A stretch of 37,204 nucleotides of DNA from Aquibium sp. A9E412 (GCF_030398335.1 NZ_JAOAOP010000036.1:1-37204), one strand, 5' to 3'; positions 15,621 to 25,598 are shown, counted from the first letter of the stretch. The notes: a model not told the origin generated them from the letters alone. Program-made: numbers and translations.

Positions 15621-17356
15621 TGCGCCGCCTCCGCGCCGCGCAGCGCCGCCGTCGCCGCGCCGTCCACCGTTCCGTCGTCGGCCAGCACCACGCCATAGGC
15701 GCTGCGCGCCGCCTCGCGCCCGACATAGCCGAGCCGCACGTCGCGCCGCACCGCCTCGGGATCGCGCGCCGTCGGCGGGCCGTAGCCGCCGCCGCCCGGC
15801 GTCTCGAGCCGCACCCGCTGGCCGCGGGAAAGCCGGATGCCGACCATCTTGGAGGCGAGCGGCGGCCGGTGCTCGCCGTCGTCCTGCTGATAGGTGAAGC
15901 GGTTGGCCGCCGCCGCTTCGCCGCCGGCGACGCCGGGCGGCGGATGGCGGCCGCGCTCGCCGAACAGGAAGACCTCCGCCGCGCGCTCCATCAGCTCGAT
16001 CTCGTAGACGGCGCCGAGGCCGCCGCGATAGGTGCCCGGCCCGCCGGAATCCGGCCGCAGTGCCCAGCGCGTGAAGCGCACCGGATAGGCCGCCTCGAGG
16101 ATCTCGAGCGGCGGGATGGTCGCCGTCGAGATCGGCGCGTTGCCGTGGTTGAGGCCGTCGCCGGCGCCGTGCGCGCCGTGCCCGCCGCCGAAGAAGGAGA
16201 ACATCACCCAGCGCTGGCCGTCGGCGCGGTGGCCGGCCAGCGACAGCGCGTTGATGGTGCCATAGGCGCAGGCCATGGCGTCGTCCGGCGCGATCTTGGC
16301 CACCGCCTGAAAGACGACGTCGATCAGCCGCAGGATCGTCTCGGTGTAGCCGCCGACCGGCTTGGGCGGCCCGACCGACAGCAGCGAGCCCTCGTCGATG
16401 CGGAACTCGACCGGCTCCAGCACGCCGGCATTGGCCGGCACCTCGCCGAAGATGTGCTTGAGCGCGACGTAGCAGGCCGCCACCGTGGTGGCGCGCGAGA
16501 TGTTGACCGGCCCGGCGCAGGCCGGCGAGGAGCGCGAGAAGTCCATCACCATGCGCTCGCCCTCGATCGTCAGGTCGAGCGCGATCTTGAGCGGCGCGTC
16601 GACGATGCCGTCATTGTCGAGGAAGTCCTCGGCCGACACCGTGCCGGCCGGCAGCCCGGCGATCTGCGCGCGCATCATGCGCGCGGCGCGCGCCTTGAGC
16701 TCGCCCAGCGCGCCGGCGACCGTCGGCGCGCCGTAGTCGTCGATCAGCGCGGCCATGCGCCGCTCGCCGAGCTCGAGCGCGTTGATCTGGCCGTTCAGGT
16801 CGCCATAGAGCGACATCGGCAGCCGCGAGTTGGCCGACAGGATGTCGACCACGTCCTGGCGGAAGGTGCCGCGGTCGTAGAGCTTGACCGGCGGGATCAG
16901 CATGCCCTCCTGGAAGCTCTCGGTGGCGGCCGGGTTGTAGTTGCCCGGCACGTTGCCGCCGACGTCGTGCCAGTGGCCGACCGAGGCCAGGAAGCAGAAC
17001 GGCGCGCCGTCGCGGAACACCGGCTTGACCAGCCGGAAGTCGGACAGGTGCGTGCCGCCGGCATAGGGATCGTTGAAGATCCACACGTCGCCCTCGTTGA
17101 GGCCGCCGCTCTTCGCCGCCTTGTCGATCACCGCCTTGACGGCGAAGGCCATGACGCCGACGAAGATCGGCAGGCCGGACTTGCCCTGCACCAGCGTCTC
17201 GCCGGTCGCCGCGTCGTAGATGCCGTGCGAGGCGTCGTGCGCCTCGGCGATGATCGGGTTGAAGGCGGAGCGGAACAGCGTCGCGTCCATCTCGTCGGCG
17301 ATCTGCTCCAGCCGTCCCTTGAGGATGGCCAGGGTGACGGGGTCGATGGCGTTCAT
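15617..17356 (-). CDS. Hydantoinase/oxoprolinase family protein, subunit B (HyuB)
   Basis: A 579-residue HyuB subunit. It begins MNAIDPVTLAILKGRLEQIADEM, the standard N terminus, followed by RSAFNPIIAEAHDAS, FNDPYAGGTHLSDF, GHWHDVGGN, and a C-terminal ETPGGGGYG (residues ~540-550) that is near-universal in the family. Together with HyuA it forms the heteromeric ATP-dependent enzyme. Both junctions overlap by 4 nt, and the gene order here is B then A. Length and motifs are complete, so it should be functional. The substrate could be a hydantoin, 5-oxoproline-like lactam, or succinimide/dihydropyridone-type ring. The sequence alone does not separate these. Confidence 0.92.
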   Translation of the reverse strand: MNAIDPVTLAILKGRLEQIADEMDATLFRSAFNPIIAEAHDASHGIYDAATGETLVQGKSGLPIFVGVMAFAVKAVIDKAAKSGGLNEGDVWIFNDPYAGGTHLSDFRLVKPVFRDGAPFCFLASVGHWHDVGGNVPGNYNPAATESFQEGMLIPPVKLYDRGTFRQDVVDILSANSRLPMSLYGDLNGQINALELGERRMAALIDDYGAPTVAGALGELKARAARMMRAQIAGLPAGTVSAEDFLDNDGIVDAPLKIALDLTIEGERMVMDFSRSSPACAGPVNISRATTVAACYVALKHIFGEVPANAGVLEPVEFRIDEGSLLSVGPPKPVGGYTETILRLIDVVFQAVAKIAPDDAMACAYGTINALSLAGHRADGQRWVMFSFFGGGHGAHGAGDGLNHGNAPISTATIPPLEILEAAYPVRFTRWALRPDSGGPGTYRGGLGAVYEIELMERAAEVFLFGERGRHPPPGVAGGEAAAANRFTYQQDDGEHRPPLASKMVGIRLSRGQRVRLETPGGGGYGPPTARDPEAVRRDVRLGYVGREAARSAYGVVLADDGTVDGAATAALRGAEAAQ

Positions 17357-18216
17357 GACTCGTCCTGGAAGGTCTTGGCGCGGGCCAGCATGGCCGGCGT
17401 GCCGATCGCCGCGTTGAGGCCGGCGAAATCGAGCATGCGGTCGCGGAAGCCGGCGTTGGAGCCGGTCGCGACCAGGTTGGCGTAGTAGGCCGAGGCGGTG
17501 TGCGCCAGGGCGCGCACGATGCCGCCGGGAAAGATCACCAGCGCGTAGCCGAGCCGCTCGAGCGCGGCGGCGTCGTGCAGCGGCGTGCGCCCGCCCTCCA
17601 CCATGTTGGCCATCAGCGGCACCCGCCCGGCGAAGCGCCGGGCGATGCCGGCGAGCTGCTCGTCCGACTGCGGCGCCTCGACGAACAGCACGTCGGCGCC
17701 CGCCTCGAGATAGGCCTCGGCGCGCTCCAGCGCCGGCTCGTAGCCCTCGACGGCGAGCGCGTCGGTGCGCGCGATGACCAGCGTGTCGGGCGAGGCGCGC
17801 GCGCCGCAGGCCGCGCGGATCTTGCCGGCCATCTCGCCGGCGCCGACCAGCGCCTTGCCTTCCAGATGGCCGCAGCGCTTGGGAAACGCCTGGTCCTCGA
17901 GCTGCAGGGCGGACGCGCCCATGCGCTCGAACACCCGCGTCGTGCGCTCGACGTTCATCGCGTTGCCGAAGCCGGTGTCGGCGTCGACGATCAGCGGCAG
18001 CGCCACGCGGTCGCGGATCAGCGCGATGGTGTCGGCCACCTCGCTCATCGAGACGAGCCCGATGTCGGGTCGGCCGAAGCGGGTGTAGGCGAGCGAGGCG
18101 CCCGACAGGTAGACCGCCTCGGCGCCGGCGTCGGCGGCCAGCAGCGCCGTCAGCGCGTCGTAGACGCCCGGCGCCAGCACGATCCTGCCCGATGTCAGCC
18201 GTTCGCCGAGCCTCAT
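17353..18216 (-). CDS. Isocitrate lyase/PEP mutase superfamily C-C lyase (methylisocitrate- or dimethylmalate-lyase-like)
   Basis: A 287-residue single-domain lyase. Metal/substrate aspartates are in IVDADTGFGNAMNV (D78, D80), followed by LQLEDQAFPKRCGH with catalytic C115 in the KRCGH loop. That loop marks lyases such as 2-methylisocitrate lyase, oxaloacetate decarboxylase and 2,3-dimethylmalate lyase rather than PEP mutases. The family cleaves 2-hydroxy or 2-oxo acids to pyruvate, oxalate or succinate products. It overlaps LeuD-like and HyuB genes by 4 nt each. No methylcitrate synthase or other propionate-cycle gene is present. An aconitase-type hydratase directly upstream, with this lyase, resembles the dimethylmalate dehydratase-lyase pair of nicotinate fermentation (inference). 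Confidence 0.88.
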   Translation of the reverse strand: MRLGERLTSGRIVLAPGVYDALTALLAADAGAEAVYLSGASLAYTRFGRPDIGLVSMSEVADTIALIRDRVALPLIVDADTGFGNAMNVERTTRVFERMGASALQLEDQAFPKRCGHLEGKALVGAGEMAGKIRAACGARASPDTLVIARTDALAVEGYEPALERAEAYLEAGADVLFVEAPQSDEQLAGIARRFAGRVPLMANMVEGGRTPLHDAAALERLGYALVIFPGGIVRALAHTASAYYANLVATGSNAGFRDRMLDFAGLNAAIGTPAMLARAKTFQDES

Positions 18217-18710
18217 CGCTGCGCCTCCCGCGCCGCGAAGCGCTTCTTGAGATGCGGCACCAGCCCGCCGTCGGCGAGCAGCGCGCGCAGATTGTCGGCG
18301 AGCGGCGCGAGCGCCACCGTCTCGCCCCTGTCGGGCAGCCGGAGCGCGGCCGCCGCGACGTCGAGTTCGGCGCGATCGCCGTCCGCCACCGCGCCGAGAT
18401 CGGCCGCCGTCATCACCGGCAGGCCGAGATTGATGGCATTGCGGAAGAAGATGCCGGCAAACGAGTGCGCGACGATGCCGGCCACGCCGAGATGGCGCAG
18501 CGCCTCGACGGCCTGCTCGCGCGAGGAGCCGGCGCCGAAGTTGCGGCCGGCCACCAGGATGTCGCCCGGCCGCACGGTGCGCGCGAAATCCGGCCGCACG
18601 CCCTCCAGGCAGTGCTGCGCCAGCGCCTCCACGCCGCCGGCCATGTAGCGGCCGGGCGCGAGCTGGTCGGTGTCGATGTCGTCGCCGACAAGGAAGACGC
18701 GGCCCGCCAT
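18213..18710 (-). CDS. Aconitase-family small subunit (LeuD-like hydratase swivel domain)
   Basis: A 165-residue swivelling domain: VGDDIDTDQLAPGRYM at the start, and the conserved substrate loop AGRNFGAGSSREQA (~54-67). At 165 residues it is shorter than the ~200 of proteobacterial leucine-biosynthesis LeuD. It matches the short type found in homoaconitases, archaeal LeuD and catabolic dehydratases. The ATG at 18710 overlaps the large-subunit stop by one base (TGATG); a GTG at 18713 would overlap by four. It works with the large subunit at 18710-19990 to hydrate or isomerise a dicarboxylate. Confidence 0.88.
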   Translation of the reverse strand: MAGRVFLVGDDIDTDQLAPGRYMAGGVEALAQHCLEGVRPDFARTVRPGDILVAGRNFGAGSSREQAVEALRHLGVAGIVAHSFAGIFFRNAINLGLPVMTAADLGAVADGDRAELDVAAAALRLPDRGETVALAPLADNLRALLADGGLVPHLKKRFAAREAQR

Positions 18711-19986
18711 CACGCCGCCCCCCGCTCGGCCAGCAGCGCGCGCGGATCGGTGATCCGCCCGGTCACCGCGGCGGCCGCCACCGACAGCGGCGAGGCGAGC
18801 CACACCTTGGCGCTCGCCGCGCCCATGCGGCCCTTGAAGTTGCGCGCCGTCGACGAGATGCAGGTGACGTCCTCGCCGAGCCGGTGCGCGCCGTAGCCGG
18901 CGCAGATGCCGCAGGCGTTGGGCAGGAGCCGGCCGCCGACCGCCTCGAACACCGCCATGATGCCGTCGGCGGCGGCGCGCTCCTGGTCCTGCCGCGAGGC
19001 CGGCGCGACGAGCAGCGCGACGCCGGGCGCCAGCCGCCGGCCGCGCAGGATCGCGGCGGCGGCCGCCAGGTCGTCGTACTTGGCGCCGGTGCACGCGCCG
19101 ATATAGGCGACGTCGATGGCGGTGTCTGGCGCCTCGCCGACCGGCATGGCGTTGGCCGGCGAGTGCGGCGCGGCGACCTGCGGCGCCAGCGCGGCGGCGT
19201 CGAAGACGTGGTGCGCGGCCAGCGCGGCGTCGGCGTCGGTGCGCAGCCCCTGCCAGTCGCCCGGCGTCGCGCCGGCCGTCTCGAGATAGGCCGCGGTCGT
19301 CGCGTCGGGCGCGATCAGCCCGGCCTGGGCGCCGAGCTCGGCGGCCATGTTGGACAGCGTCATGCGCTCCTGCATCGACAGCGCGGCGATCGCCGGGCCG
19401 GCATACTCGACCGCCTGGTAGCCGCCGCCGTCCATGCCGAGCCTTCCGCACAGCGCCAGCATCATGTCCTTGGCGGTGACGCCCGGCGACAGCCGGTTGC
19501 GCCATTCCAGGAGGATGGTGCCGGGCACCTCGAGCCAGATCTCGCCGGTCGCCAGCACGCCGGCCATCTCCGTCGCGCCGACGCCGAACATGTAGGCGCC
19601 GAAGGCGCCGCCGGTCGGCGAGTGGCTGTCGCCGCCGACGACCAGCATGCCGGGCGCCAGGTGGCCGCGCTCCGGCAGCACCACGTGGCAGATGCCCTGC
19701 CCGTCGTAGAACGACACCCGGCGCTGCTTCGCCCACTGCCGGGTGAGCTCCAGGATGCGCGCGCCCTCGTCGGTGTCGCCGGGCACGAAATGGTCGGAGA
19801 TCAGCACCACCTTGCGCGCGTCCCACAAGCCGACGCCGAGCGTCTCGAGGATCGGCTGGACGCGGCGCGGCCCGCCCGAATCGTGGATCATGGCGAGGTC
19901 GACCTGCGCGGTCACCACCTCGCCCGGCCGCACCCGGTCGCGGCCGGCGGCCCGTGCGATGATCTTCTCGGCCAGCGTCGTCGCCA

Positions 19987-19990
<4 letters not shown>
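18710..19990 (-). CDS. Aconitase-family large subunit (LeuC-like catabolic hydratase)
   Basis: A 426-residue [4Fe-4S] hydratase subunit with cluster cysteines C300 (IGACTGAK) and C360/C363 (NACGICAG), plus GGDSHSPTGGAFG near residue 120. The canonical LeuC/aconitase SCTN-G-R motif reads ACTG-A-K here. The protein is shorter than the ~466 residues of proteobacterial LeuC, and no leuB lies nearby. I therefore read it as a catabolic hydratase of the maleate hydratase/citramalase/dimethylmalate dehydratase type, not leucine biosynthesis. The ATG at 19990 gives a 4-nt overlap with the LivF-type stop; an adjacent ATG at 19987 is equivalent. Substrate is inferred only as an unsaturated dicarboxylate. 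Confidence 0.88.
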
Positions 19991-20683
<693 letters not shown>

Positions 20684-20691
<8 letters not shown>

Positions 20692-21430
20692 GCGCCTGCT
20701 CCCGGCCGCCGACGCGCGCGGCCATGCCCTTGCCGAGATAGGCCTCGATGACGTGCGGGTCGCGCACCACCTCCTGCGGCGCGCCCTCGGCGATCAGCTC
20801 GCCCTGGTTGAGCACCCAGGTGTGCTCCGACAGGCTCATCACCGCCTGCATCACGTGCTCGATCAGGAAGATGGTCACGCCGCGGTCGCGGATGGCGCGG
20901 ATCAGCGGCAGCACGTCGCGGATCTCCGACGGGTTGAGGCCGGCCAGCACCTCGTCGAACAGGATCAGCTTCGGCTCGGTGGCCAGCGCGCGCGCGACCT
21001 CGAGCCGCTTGCGCCCGGCCACCGTCAGCGCCGCGGCGTCCATGTCGAGCCGGTCGTCGAGGCCGACGGCGGCGGCCACCTCCTCGGCCTTGGCGAGCGC
21101 GGCGCGGCGCGAGCGGATGCGCAGATGCGCGCCGACGGCGATGTTGTCGCGCACCGTCTGGCCGGCGAAGGGCTGCACGATCTGGAAGGTGCGCACCATG
21201 CCGCGCCGGGCGATCGCCTCCGGCGGCAGGCCGTCGATCGGCGCGCCGTCGAACACCACGCTGCCGGCGTCCGGCCGGTGGAATCCGGTGATCAGCGCGA
21301 ACAGCGTCGTCTTGCCGGCGCCGTTCGGCCCGATCAGCGAGGAGATGCGGCCGGCCGGCACGGTGAAGGAGACGTCGCGCGCCGCCTGCACGCCGCCGAA
21401 GCGCTTGGAAAGGCCGCGCAGCTCAAGCAT
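20684..21430 (-). CDS. Branched-chain amino acid-type ABC transporter ATP-binding protein, LivG family
   Basis: A 248-residue ATPase: Walker A GPNGAGKTT, the LivG-specific GMVRTFQIVQPF, Walker B LILFDEVLAGLNP and H-loop LIEHVM. The signature is the divergent LTVAGRKRLEVARAL; LivG proteins usually read LPYGxQRRLE-like here, so this is within family range. Start and stop overlap its neighbours by 8 nt on each side. It forms the ATPase heterodimer with the LivF-type protein. Confidence 0.93.
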
Positions 21431-22415
21431 TGCGCGCCTCCAGCCGGGCGGCGCGGCGGCGCCGGGCGCGCGGCCCGAGCCCGGCGATCCGCGCGCCGAG
21501 GCCGGCCAGCCCGCGCGGCATGAACAGCACCATGACGACGAGCAGCGTGCCGTAGACGGCCAGGCTGATGCCCGGCGCCTCGCCGACCACCTCCTTGGTC
21601 AGCTCGGCCACCGCCTGCAGCGCCGCCGCGCCGAGCAGCGGTCCGAAGATGGTGCCCATGCCGCCGATGATCGGCACCAGCAGGCTCTCCACCGAGATCG
21701 CCGGGCCGTAGGCGATATAGGGGTCGAGATAGAGGAAGTACTGCGCGTAGAACACGCCGGCCAGGCCCGAGAAGAAGCCCGACAGCGTGATCGCCGCCAT
21801 CTTGACGCGGAAGGCGTCGACGCCGAGCGCGCGCGCGGCGTCCTCGTTGTCGCGCACGGCCATGAGCTGCGCGCCGAAGCGTGAGTGCCCGATCCACCAG
21901 GCGGTGGCGAAGGCGGCCAGCGCCATACCCCAGATCACCCAGAAGAAGCCGGCCTTGTCGACGAACTGGAAGCTCGCCGCGCCGCGCTCGAGCGGGATCA
22001 GGATGCCGACGCCGGCCCCGGTGAACCACACCGAGTTGGACAGGATCCTGAGCACCTCGGCGAAGGCCAGCGTGACGAGCGCGAAATAGGAGCCGCGCAG
22101 GCCGTAGCGGAAGGTGCAGAAGCCGACGAAGGCGCCGACGCCGGCCGCCAGCAGGCCGCCGGCGGCGAGCCCCAGCCAGGGGTTGAGGCCGAGCTCGACC
22201 TGCAGCACCGCCACCGCATAGGCGCCGGTGCCGAAGAAGGCGGCGTGGCCGAAGGAGAACTGGCCGCCATAGCCGCCGAGGATGTTCCACGCCTGGCCGA
22301 GCAGCGCGGCGTACAGCGTCATGATGACCAGGTTGAGCCAGTAGTCGGAGGCGATGGCGAACGGCGCCAGCCCGATCAGCGCGAAGGTGACGGCGAGAAC
22401 GACGAGCGGCCGCAT
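21423..22415 (-). CDS. Branched-chain amino acid-type ABC transporter permease, LivM family
   Basis: A 330-residue inner-membrane permease with about eight to nine hydrophobic segments. LivM marks: the QAWNILGGYGGQFSFGHAAFFG segment near residue 40, and the ATPase-docking loop AVRDNEDAARALGVDAFRVK around residue 190. The tail is very basic (RARRRRAARLE). The ATG at 22415 lies 2 nt after the LivH stop; a GTG two codons earlier would overlap it. The longer open frame to 24458 is an out-of-frame shadow of the upstream genes. Confidence 0.93.
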   Translation of the reverse strand: MRPLVVLAVTFALIGLAPFAIASDYWLNLVIMTLYAALLGQAWNILGGYGGQFSFGHAAFFGTGAYAVAVLQVELGLNPWLGLAAGGLLAAGVGAFVGFCTFRYGLRGSYFALVTLAFAEVLRILSNSVWFTGAGVGILIPLERGAASFQFVDKAGFFWVIWGMALAAFATAWWIGHSRFGAQLMAVRDNEDAARALGVDAFRVKMAAITLSGFFSGLAGVFYAQYFLYLDPYIAYGPAISVESLLVPIIGGMGTIFGPLLGAAALQAVAELTKEVVGEAPGISLAVYGTLLVVMVLFMPRGLAGLGARIAGLGPRARRRRAARLEARNA

Positions 22416-22417
22416 GG

Positions 22418-23290
22418 TCACACCCGATGCCCGAGCAGGCCGGTCGGCCGGAAGATCAGCACCAGGATGAAGATCAGGAAGATGCCGATCTGGCCGAGGC
22501 TCTCGCCGAGGAACAGCCCGCCGAGCGCCTCGACGACGCCGATGATGAGGCCGCCGATCAGCGCCCCGGTGAACGAGCCCATGCCGCCGAGCACGACGAT
22601 GGTGAAGGCGATCAGCACGAAGCCGTGGCCGACCTGCGGGCTGACATAGTAGCTCGGCATCAACAGGCAGGCGGCGATGCCCAGGCAGGCGATGCCGAGG
22701 CCGAAGCTCATGGCGAAGATGTGGTCGGTGTCGATGCCGACCAGCGCCGCGCCCTTGCGCTCCTTGGCCAGCGCGCGGATGGCGCGGCCGAGATCGGTGC
22801 GCGTCATGATCAGCCACATCAGCGCCGCGGTGAGCAGCGCGCCGGCGAAGGCGATCACCTTGGTGAGCGGCAGGAAGGCGCCGAGCACCTCGACGGTGGA
22901 GAAGGAATAGGGCGTGTCGACGATCCGCGTGTCGGAGCGGAAGAAGTAGAGCGCCAGGTTCTCGATGACGATCGACAGGCCGAGCGTGACGAGCAGGATG
23001 TTCTCGTCGCGGCCGTGGCTCGCCTTGCCGATGATGCCGCGCTGCAGCGCGTAACCGATGGCGAACATCGCCGGCGGCACGATGAGCAGCGCCACATAGG
23101 GGTCGACGCCGGCGAAGGCGTTGAGCCCGTAGACGCCGTACAGACCGACCATCAGCAGCGCGCCGTGCGCGAAGTTGATGATGTGCAGCACGCCGTAGAT
23201 CAGCGTCAGGCCGAGCGCCACCAGCGCGTAGAGCGCGCCGGTGGTCAGGCCGTTGAGCACCGAAGGCAGCACGATGTCGAGATTGACCAT
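22418..23290 (-). CDS. Branched-chain amino acid-type ABC transporter permease, LivH family
   Basis: A 290-residue permease. The N-terminal LNGLTTGALYALVALGLTLIYGV-like helix followed by INFAHGALLM is diagnostic of LivH, as is the RAIRALAKERKGAALVGID docking loop near residue 165. The GMGSFTGALIGGLIIGVVEA segment closes the protein. It is the first permease after the binding-protein gene, from which it is separated by 111 nt holding a strong hairpin. Confidence 0.93.
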   Translation of the reverse strand: MVNLDIVLPSVLNGLTTGALYALVALGLTLIYGVLHIINFAHGALLMVGLYGVYGLNAFAGVDPYVALLIVPPAMFAIGYALQRGIIGKASHGRDENILLVTLGLSIVIENLALYFFRSDTRIVDTPYSFSTVEVLGAFLPLTKVIAFAGALLTAALMWLIMTRTDLGRAIRALAKERKGAALVGIDTDHIFAMSFGLGIACLGIAACLLMPSYYVSPQVGHGFVLIAFTIVVLGGMGSFTGALIGGLIIGVVEALGGLFLGESLGQIGIFLIFILVLIFRPTGLLGHRV

Positions 23291-23360
23291 GGCGTCGTCC
23301 GTTCCCGCGGGGCCGCTGCGGCCGGGCAGCGGCTAAGCCGCCCGGCCGGCGAGGGTGAAG

Positions 23361-23388
23361 CGGGCGAGCGCCGTTCCGCGCTCGCCCG
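23361..23388 (-). promoter_or_regulatory. 11-bp perfect hairpin between binding-protein and LivH genes
   Basis: CGGGCGAGCGC and its exact complement flank a CGTTCC hexaloop, 13 nt past the binding-protein stop. No T-run follows on the minus strand. As at 3374-3402, position and lack of a U-tract suit partial attenuation or 3'-end protection of the upstream mRNA segment, giving more binding protein than permease. Confidence 0.6.
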
Positions 23389-23401
23389 ACAGGCCGAGCG
23401 G

Positions 23402-24634
23402 CTAGCGCGTCATCGGGAAGACGGCCTCGGCGGAGGCGAACTGGTCGGGGTAGATCACCTCGATGACGCCGTCGAGCACCTGCGTGTTGACCGGCTGGGC
23501 GCCCTGGTTCTGGCCGTTCTCGATCTTCGTCGGGCCGTACGGCATGCCGTGGTCGTCCCAGGTGGATTCGGCCAGCGCCGCGTTGACCGCCGCCTTGTCG
23601 AGCGAGCCGGCGCGCTCGATGGCGTCGGCCAGGAAGGCGACGGCGTTGTAGGCCAAAAACACCTCGTAGGTGTAGTAGAGCCCCTTGTCCTCGGCCGCCT
23701 TCTTGCGCTGCAGCGCCACCTCCGAGTTCGGGTCGAACCAGTGGTTGCAGTCCATGATCATGTCGGCGGCCTCGGGGAACTCCGCGACGAACTGGTAGTT
23801 CGACGCCGCGCCGCCGAGCACCGAGTAGATGCCCTTGGCCGAGACCTGCTGCTGGCGCATGGTGCGCGCGAGCAGCACGTACTCGTTGTAGTAGTTGGCC
23901 GGAATGATGAGGTCCGGCGCGTTCGACTTGATCTGCAGCACGATGTTGGTGAAGTCGCGCGTCGGGTTGGCGTGCTTGATGGTGTCGACCACCTCGATGC
24001 CGATCTGCGGAAGCTGCGCATTGAGCAGGTTGGCGGTGCCGGTGCCGAACAGCGATTCCTCGTGGATGATCATCGCCGTCTTGGCCGGCGAGCCGGCGTT
24101 CTTGTTGATCGTGTCGAGGTTGGCGACCGCGAACTCGGCGATCTTGCCGTAGCCGGGGCTGAAGCGGAAGGTGTTCTCCAGGCCGCGCTTGGTGATCTCG
24201 TCCGACACGCCGACGTCGACGACATGCGGCGTGTTGGTCTTGGCCGCCTCCTGCGAGGTGGCCAGCGAGATCGACGAGGCGTAGCCGGCGACGATGCCGT
24301 GGATGCCGGCCTCGGCCATCTTGGCCACCTCGGCCGCGCCGACCTCCGGCTTGCCCTGGCTGTCGCCGAGCACCGCCTCGAGCTGCGCGCCGCCGAGCGA
24401 CTGGATGCCGCCGCGCGCGTTGATGTCGGCGATCGCCATCAGCGCCCCCTCGCGGCACTGGTTGCCGGAAAAGGCGATGAAGCCGCTGACCGGGTGGATC
24501 AGCCCGATCTTCACGCTCTCCGTCTGCGCCCGCAGCACGGCGGGAAAGCCGGTGATGCCGGCGCCCAGCGCCGCGCCGCCTGCGGCCAGGAATGCGCGGC
24601 GGTCGAGGCCGCCCTTGTTCGCCTGTCTCGTCAT
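23402..24634 (-). CDS. ABC transporter substrate-binding protein, LivJ-type (periplasmic-binding fold type I), Tat-exported
   Basis: A 410-residue binding protein. The N terminus has a Tat-like signal: basic start, LDRRAFLAAGG twin-arginine motif at residues ~10-20, hydrophobic stretch and an LRAQ cleavage region. The mature part begins VKIGLIHPVSGF and contains the LGDSQGKPEVGAAEV, SLATSQEAAK and YNEYVLLARTM segments typical of amide/urea/branched-chain binding proteins. The ATG at 24634 has GGAGG 6 nt upstream; the open frame continues further up but is inside the regulator gene. First transport gene after the regulator, one base after its stop. The long helical YNAVAFLADAIERAG segment fits the family. 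Confidence 0.93.
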   Translation of the reverse strand: MTRQANKGGLDRRAFLAAGGAALGAGITGFPAVLRAQTESVKIGLIHPVSGFIAFSGNQCREGALMAIADINARGGIQSLGGAQLEAVLGDSQGKPEVGAAEVAKMAEAGIHGIVAGYASSISLATSQEAAKTNTPHVVDVGVSDEITKRGLENTFRFSPGYGKIAEFAVANLDTINKNAGSPAKTAMIIHEESLFGTGTANLLNAQLPQIGIEVVDTIKHANPTRDFTNIVLQIKSNAPDLIIPANYYNEYVLLARTMRQQQVSAKGIYSVLGGAASNYQFVAEFPEAADMIMDCNHWFDPNSEVALQRKKAAEDKGLYYTYEVFLAYNAVAFLADAIERAGSLDKAAVNAALAESTWDDHGMPYGPTKIENGQNQGAQPVNTQVLDGVIEVIYPDQFASAEAVFPMTR

Positions 24635-24635
24635 G

Positions 24636-25547
24636 TCAAACCTCCGCTTGTGGGCCGTCCTGCGGCCGTTGTTCCCCGGTTCTGGTTGTCGTTTTTCGCC
24701 GCTTGCCGGCCGGGGCCGGCGACGGCGTGTGGGCATCCCATCGCATGCCGTCCTTGCCGCGCACGCGCGACATCGTCATCTCGAAGCGGTAGAGGTCGGG
24801 ACGGTAGAGCACGCGGATGTACTCGACCGGGCGCGCCTCGCTGTCGCGCACCACGCGGCGCAGCTCGATCAGCGGCGCGCCGGCGTGGATGGCGAGCGCG
24901 CGCGCCACGTCGGCGTCGGCGATCGTCGCCGAGATCGTCTGCCGCGCCGAGGCGACGGCCACGCCCGCCCGCTCCAGCAGGTGCAGCAGCGGCACCCGGT
25001 CGAGGTCCTCGGCGTCGTAGTGGCGGCCGATCGGCTCCGGCACGAAGGTGACGAGATAGGACATCGGCTCGCCGTCGAGCGTGCGCACGCGCACCGCGCG
25101 CTGCACCGGGTCGGCCGGCGCCAGCCCGAGCGCCTCGCCGACGTCGTTGCCGGCCGGCCGGTAGTCGAACTCCAGCACCCGCGCCTCGGTGGCGATGCCC
25201 ATCAGCGAGACGTTCTCGAGCCAGCCCTCGATCGAGGCGGTGACCGCCGGCGCCGGCGGCCGCTTGACGACGCGCGTGCCGCGGCCGCGCTCGCGCACCA
25301 CCAGCCCCGCCTCGGCGAGCTCGTTGAGCGCCCGCTTGGCGGTGATGCGCGAGACGGCGAACTCCTCGCACAGCTCCTGCTCGCCGGGCACGTGGTCGCC
25401 CGGCGACAGCGCGCCGGAATAGATGCGGTTGCGCAGGATGACGAAGATCTGGTGGTAGAGCGGCACGCGCATCGAGGCGTCGAGCACGCCGCCGCGCCGC
25501 GCCGCGTCGCCGGCCTCCGCCTCGAGCCTGGTCCGCTCCGACCCCAT
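24636..25547 (-). CDS. GntR-family transcriptional regulator, HutC/UTRA subfamily
   Basis: A 303-residue regulator. The winged helix-turn-helix lies at residues ~30-95 (VPLYHQIFVILRNRI, PGEQELCEEFAVSRITAKRAL, GLVVRERGRGTRVV). A UTRA ligand domain follows with EPMSYLVTFVPEPIG and RPVEYIRVLYRPDLYRFEM. The ATG at 25547 has GGGAGG 6 nt upstream. It heads the operon: the binding-protein start is one base past its stop, so it is autoregulated with the transporter and enzymes. The operator candidate is the palindrome 22 nt upstream (25569-25592). UTRA regulators sense small ligands such as urocanate or sugar phosphates; here it is probably the imported compound or a pathway intermediate (inference). 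Confidence 0.92.
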   Translation of the reverse strand: MGSERTRLEAEAGDAARRGGVLDASMRVPLYHQIFVILRNRIYSGALSPGDHVPGEQELCEEFAVSRITAKRALNELAEAGLVVRERGRGTRVVKRPPAPAVTASIEGWLENVSLMGIATEARVLEFDYRPAGNDVGEALGLAPADPVQRAVRVRTLDGEPMSYLVTFVPEPIGRHYDAEDLDRVPLLHLLERAGVAVASARQTISATIADADVARALAIHAGAPLIELRRVVRDSEARPVEYIRVLYRPDLYRFEMTMSRVRGKDGMRWDAHTPSPAPAGKRRKTTTRTGEQRPQDGPQAEV

Positions 25548-25568
25548 GCACCACCTCCCGTTTGCGCC

Positions 25569-25592
25569 TAATGATATGTCGTTATACCATTA
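25569..25592. promoter_or_regulatory. 24-bp inverted repeat, candidate operator of the HutC/UTRA regulator
   Basis: The outer arms TAATG and CATTA pair perfectly, then TAT and ATA, with a central CG: TAATG-N-TAT-N2-CG-N2-ATA-N-CATTA. It is strikingly AT-rich in a very GC-rich window and lies in the 79-nt gap between the regulator (minus) and the tautomerase gene (plus). It overlaps the spacer and -10 of the minus-strand promoter, so binding would block transcription. Autorepression by the adjacent regulator is inferred. Confidence 0.6.
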
Positions 25593-25598
25593 TGTCAA
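25571..25598 (-). promoter_or_regulatory. Sigma-70-type promoter of the GntR-LIV-hydratase-Hyu operon
   Basis: On the minus strand, a perfect TTGACA (25598-25593) is followed by a 16-nt spacer and TATCAT (25576-25571). The start codon at 25547 is 23 nt further, leaving a short leader. This is the best promoter match I found in the window. The 24-bp palindrome covers its -10 and spacer. Confidence 0.6.

Noticed and set aside
13533-15698. 721-codon plus-strand frame opposite HyuA
   Set aside because: Antisense shadow; HyuA motifs on the minus strand are unambiguous.
17353-18216. Methylcitrate-cycle prpB
   Set aside because: No prpC/prpD or acnD partners; context is HyuAB plus aconitase-type subunits. 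The exact substrate stays open.
22427-25051. 874-codon plus-strand frame over the LIV genes and regulator
   Set aside because: Crosses several well-supported minus-strand genes, with antisense-type composition.
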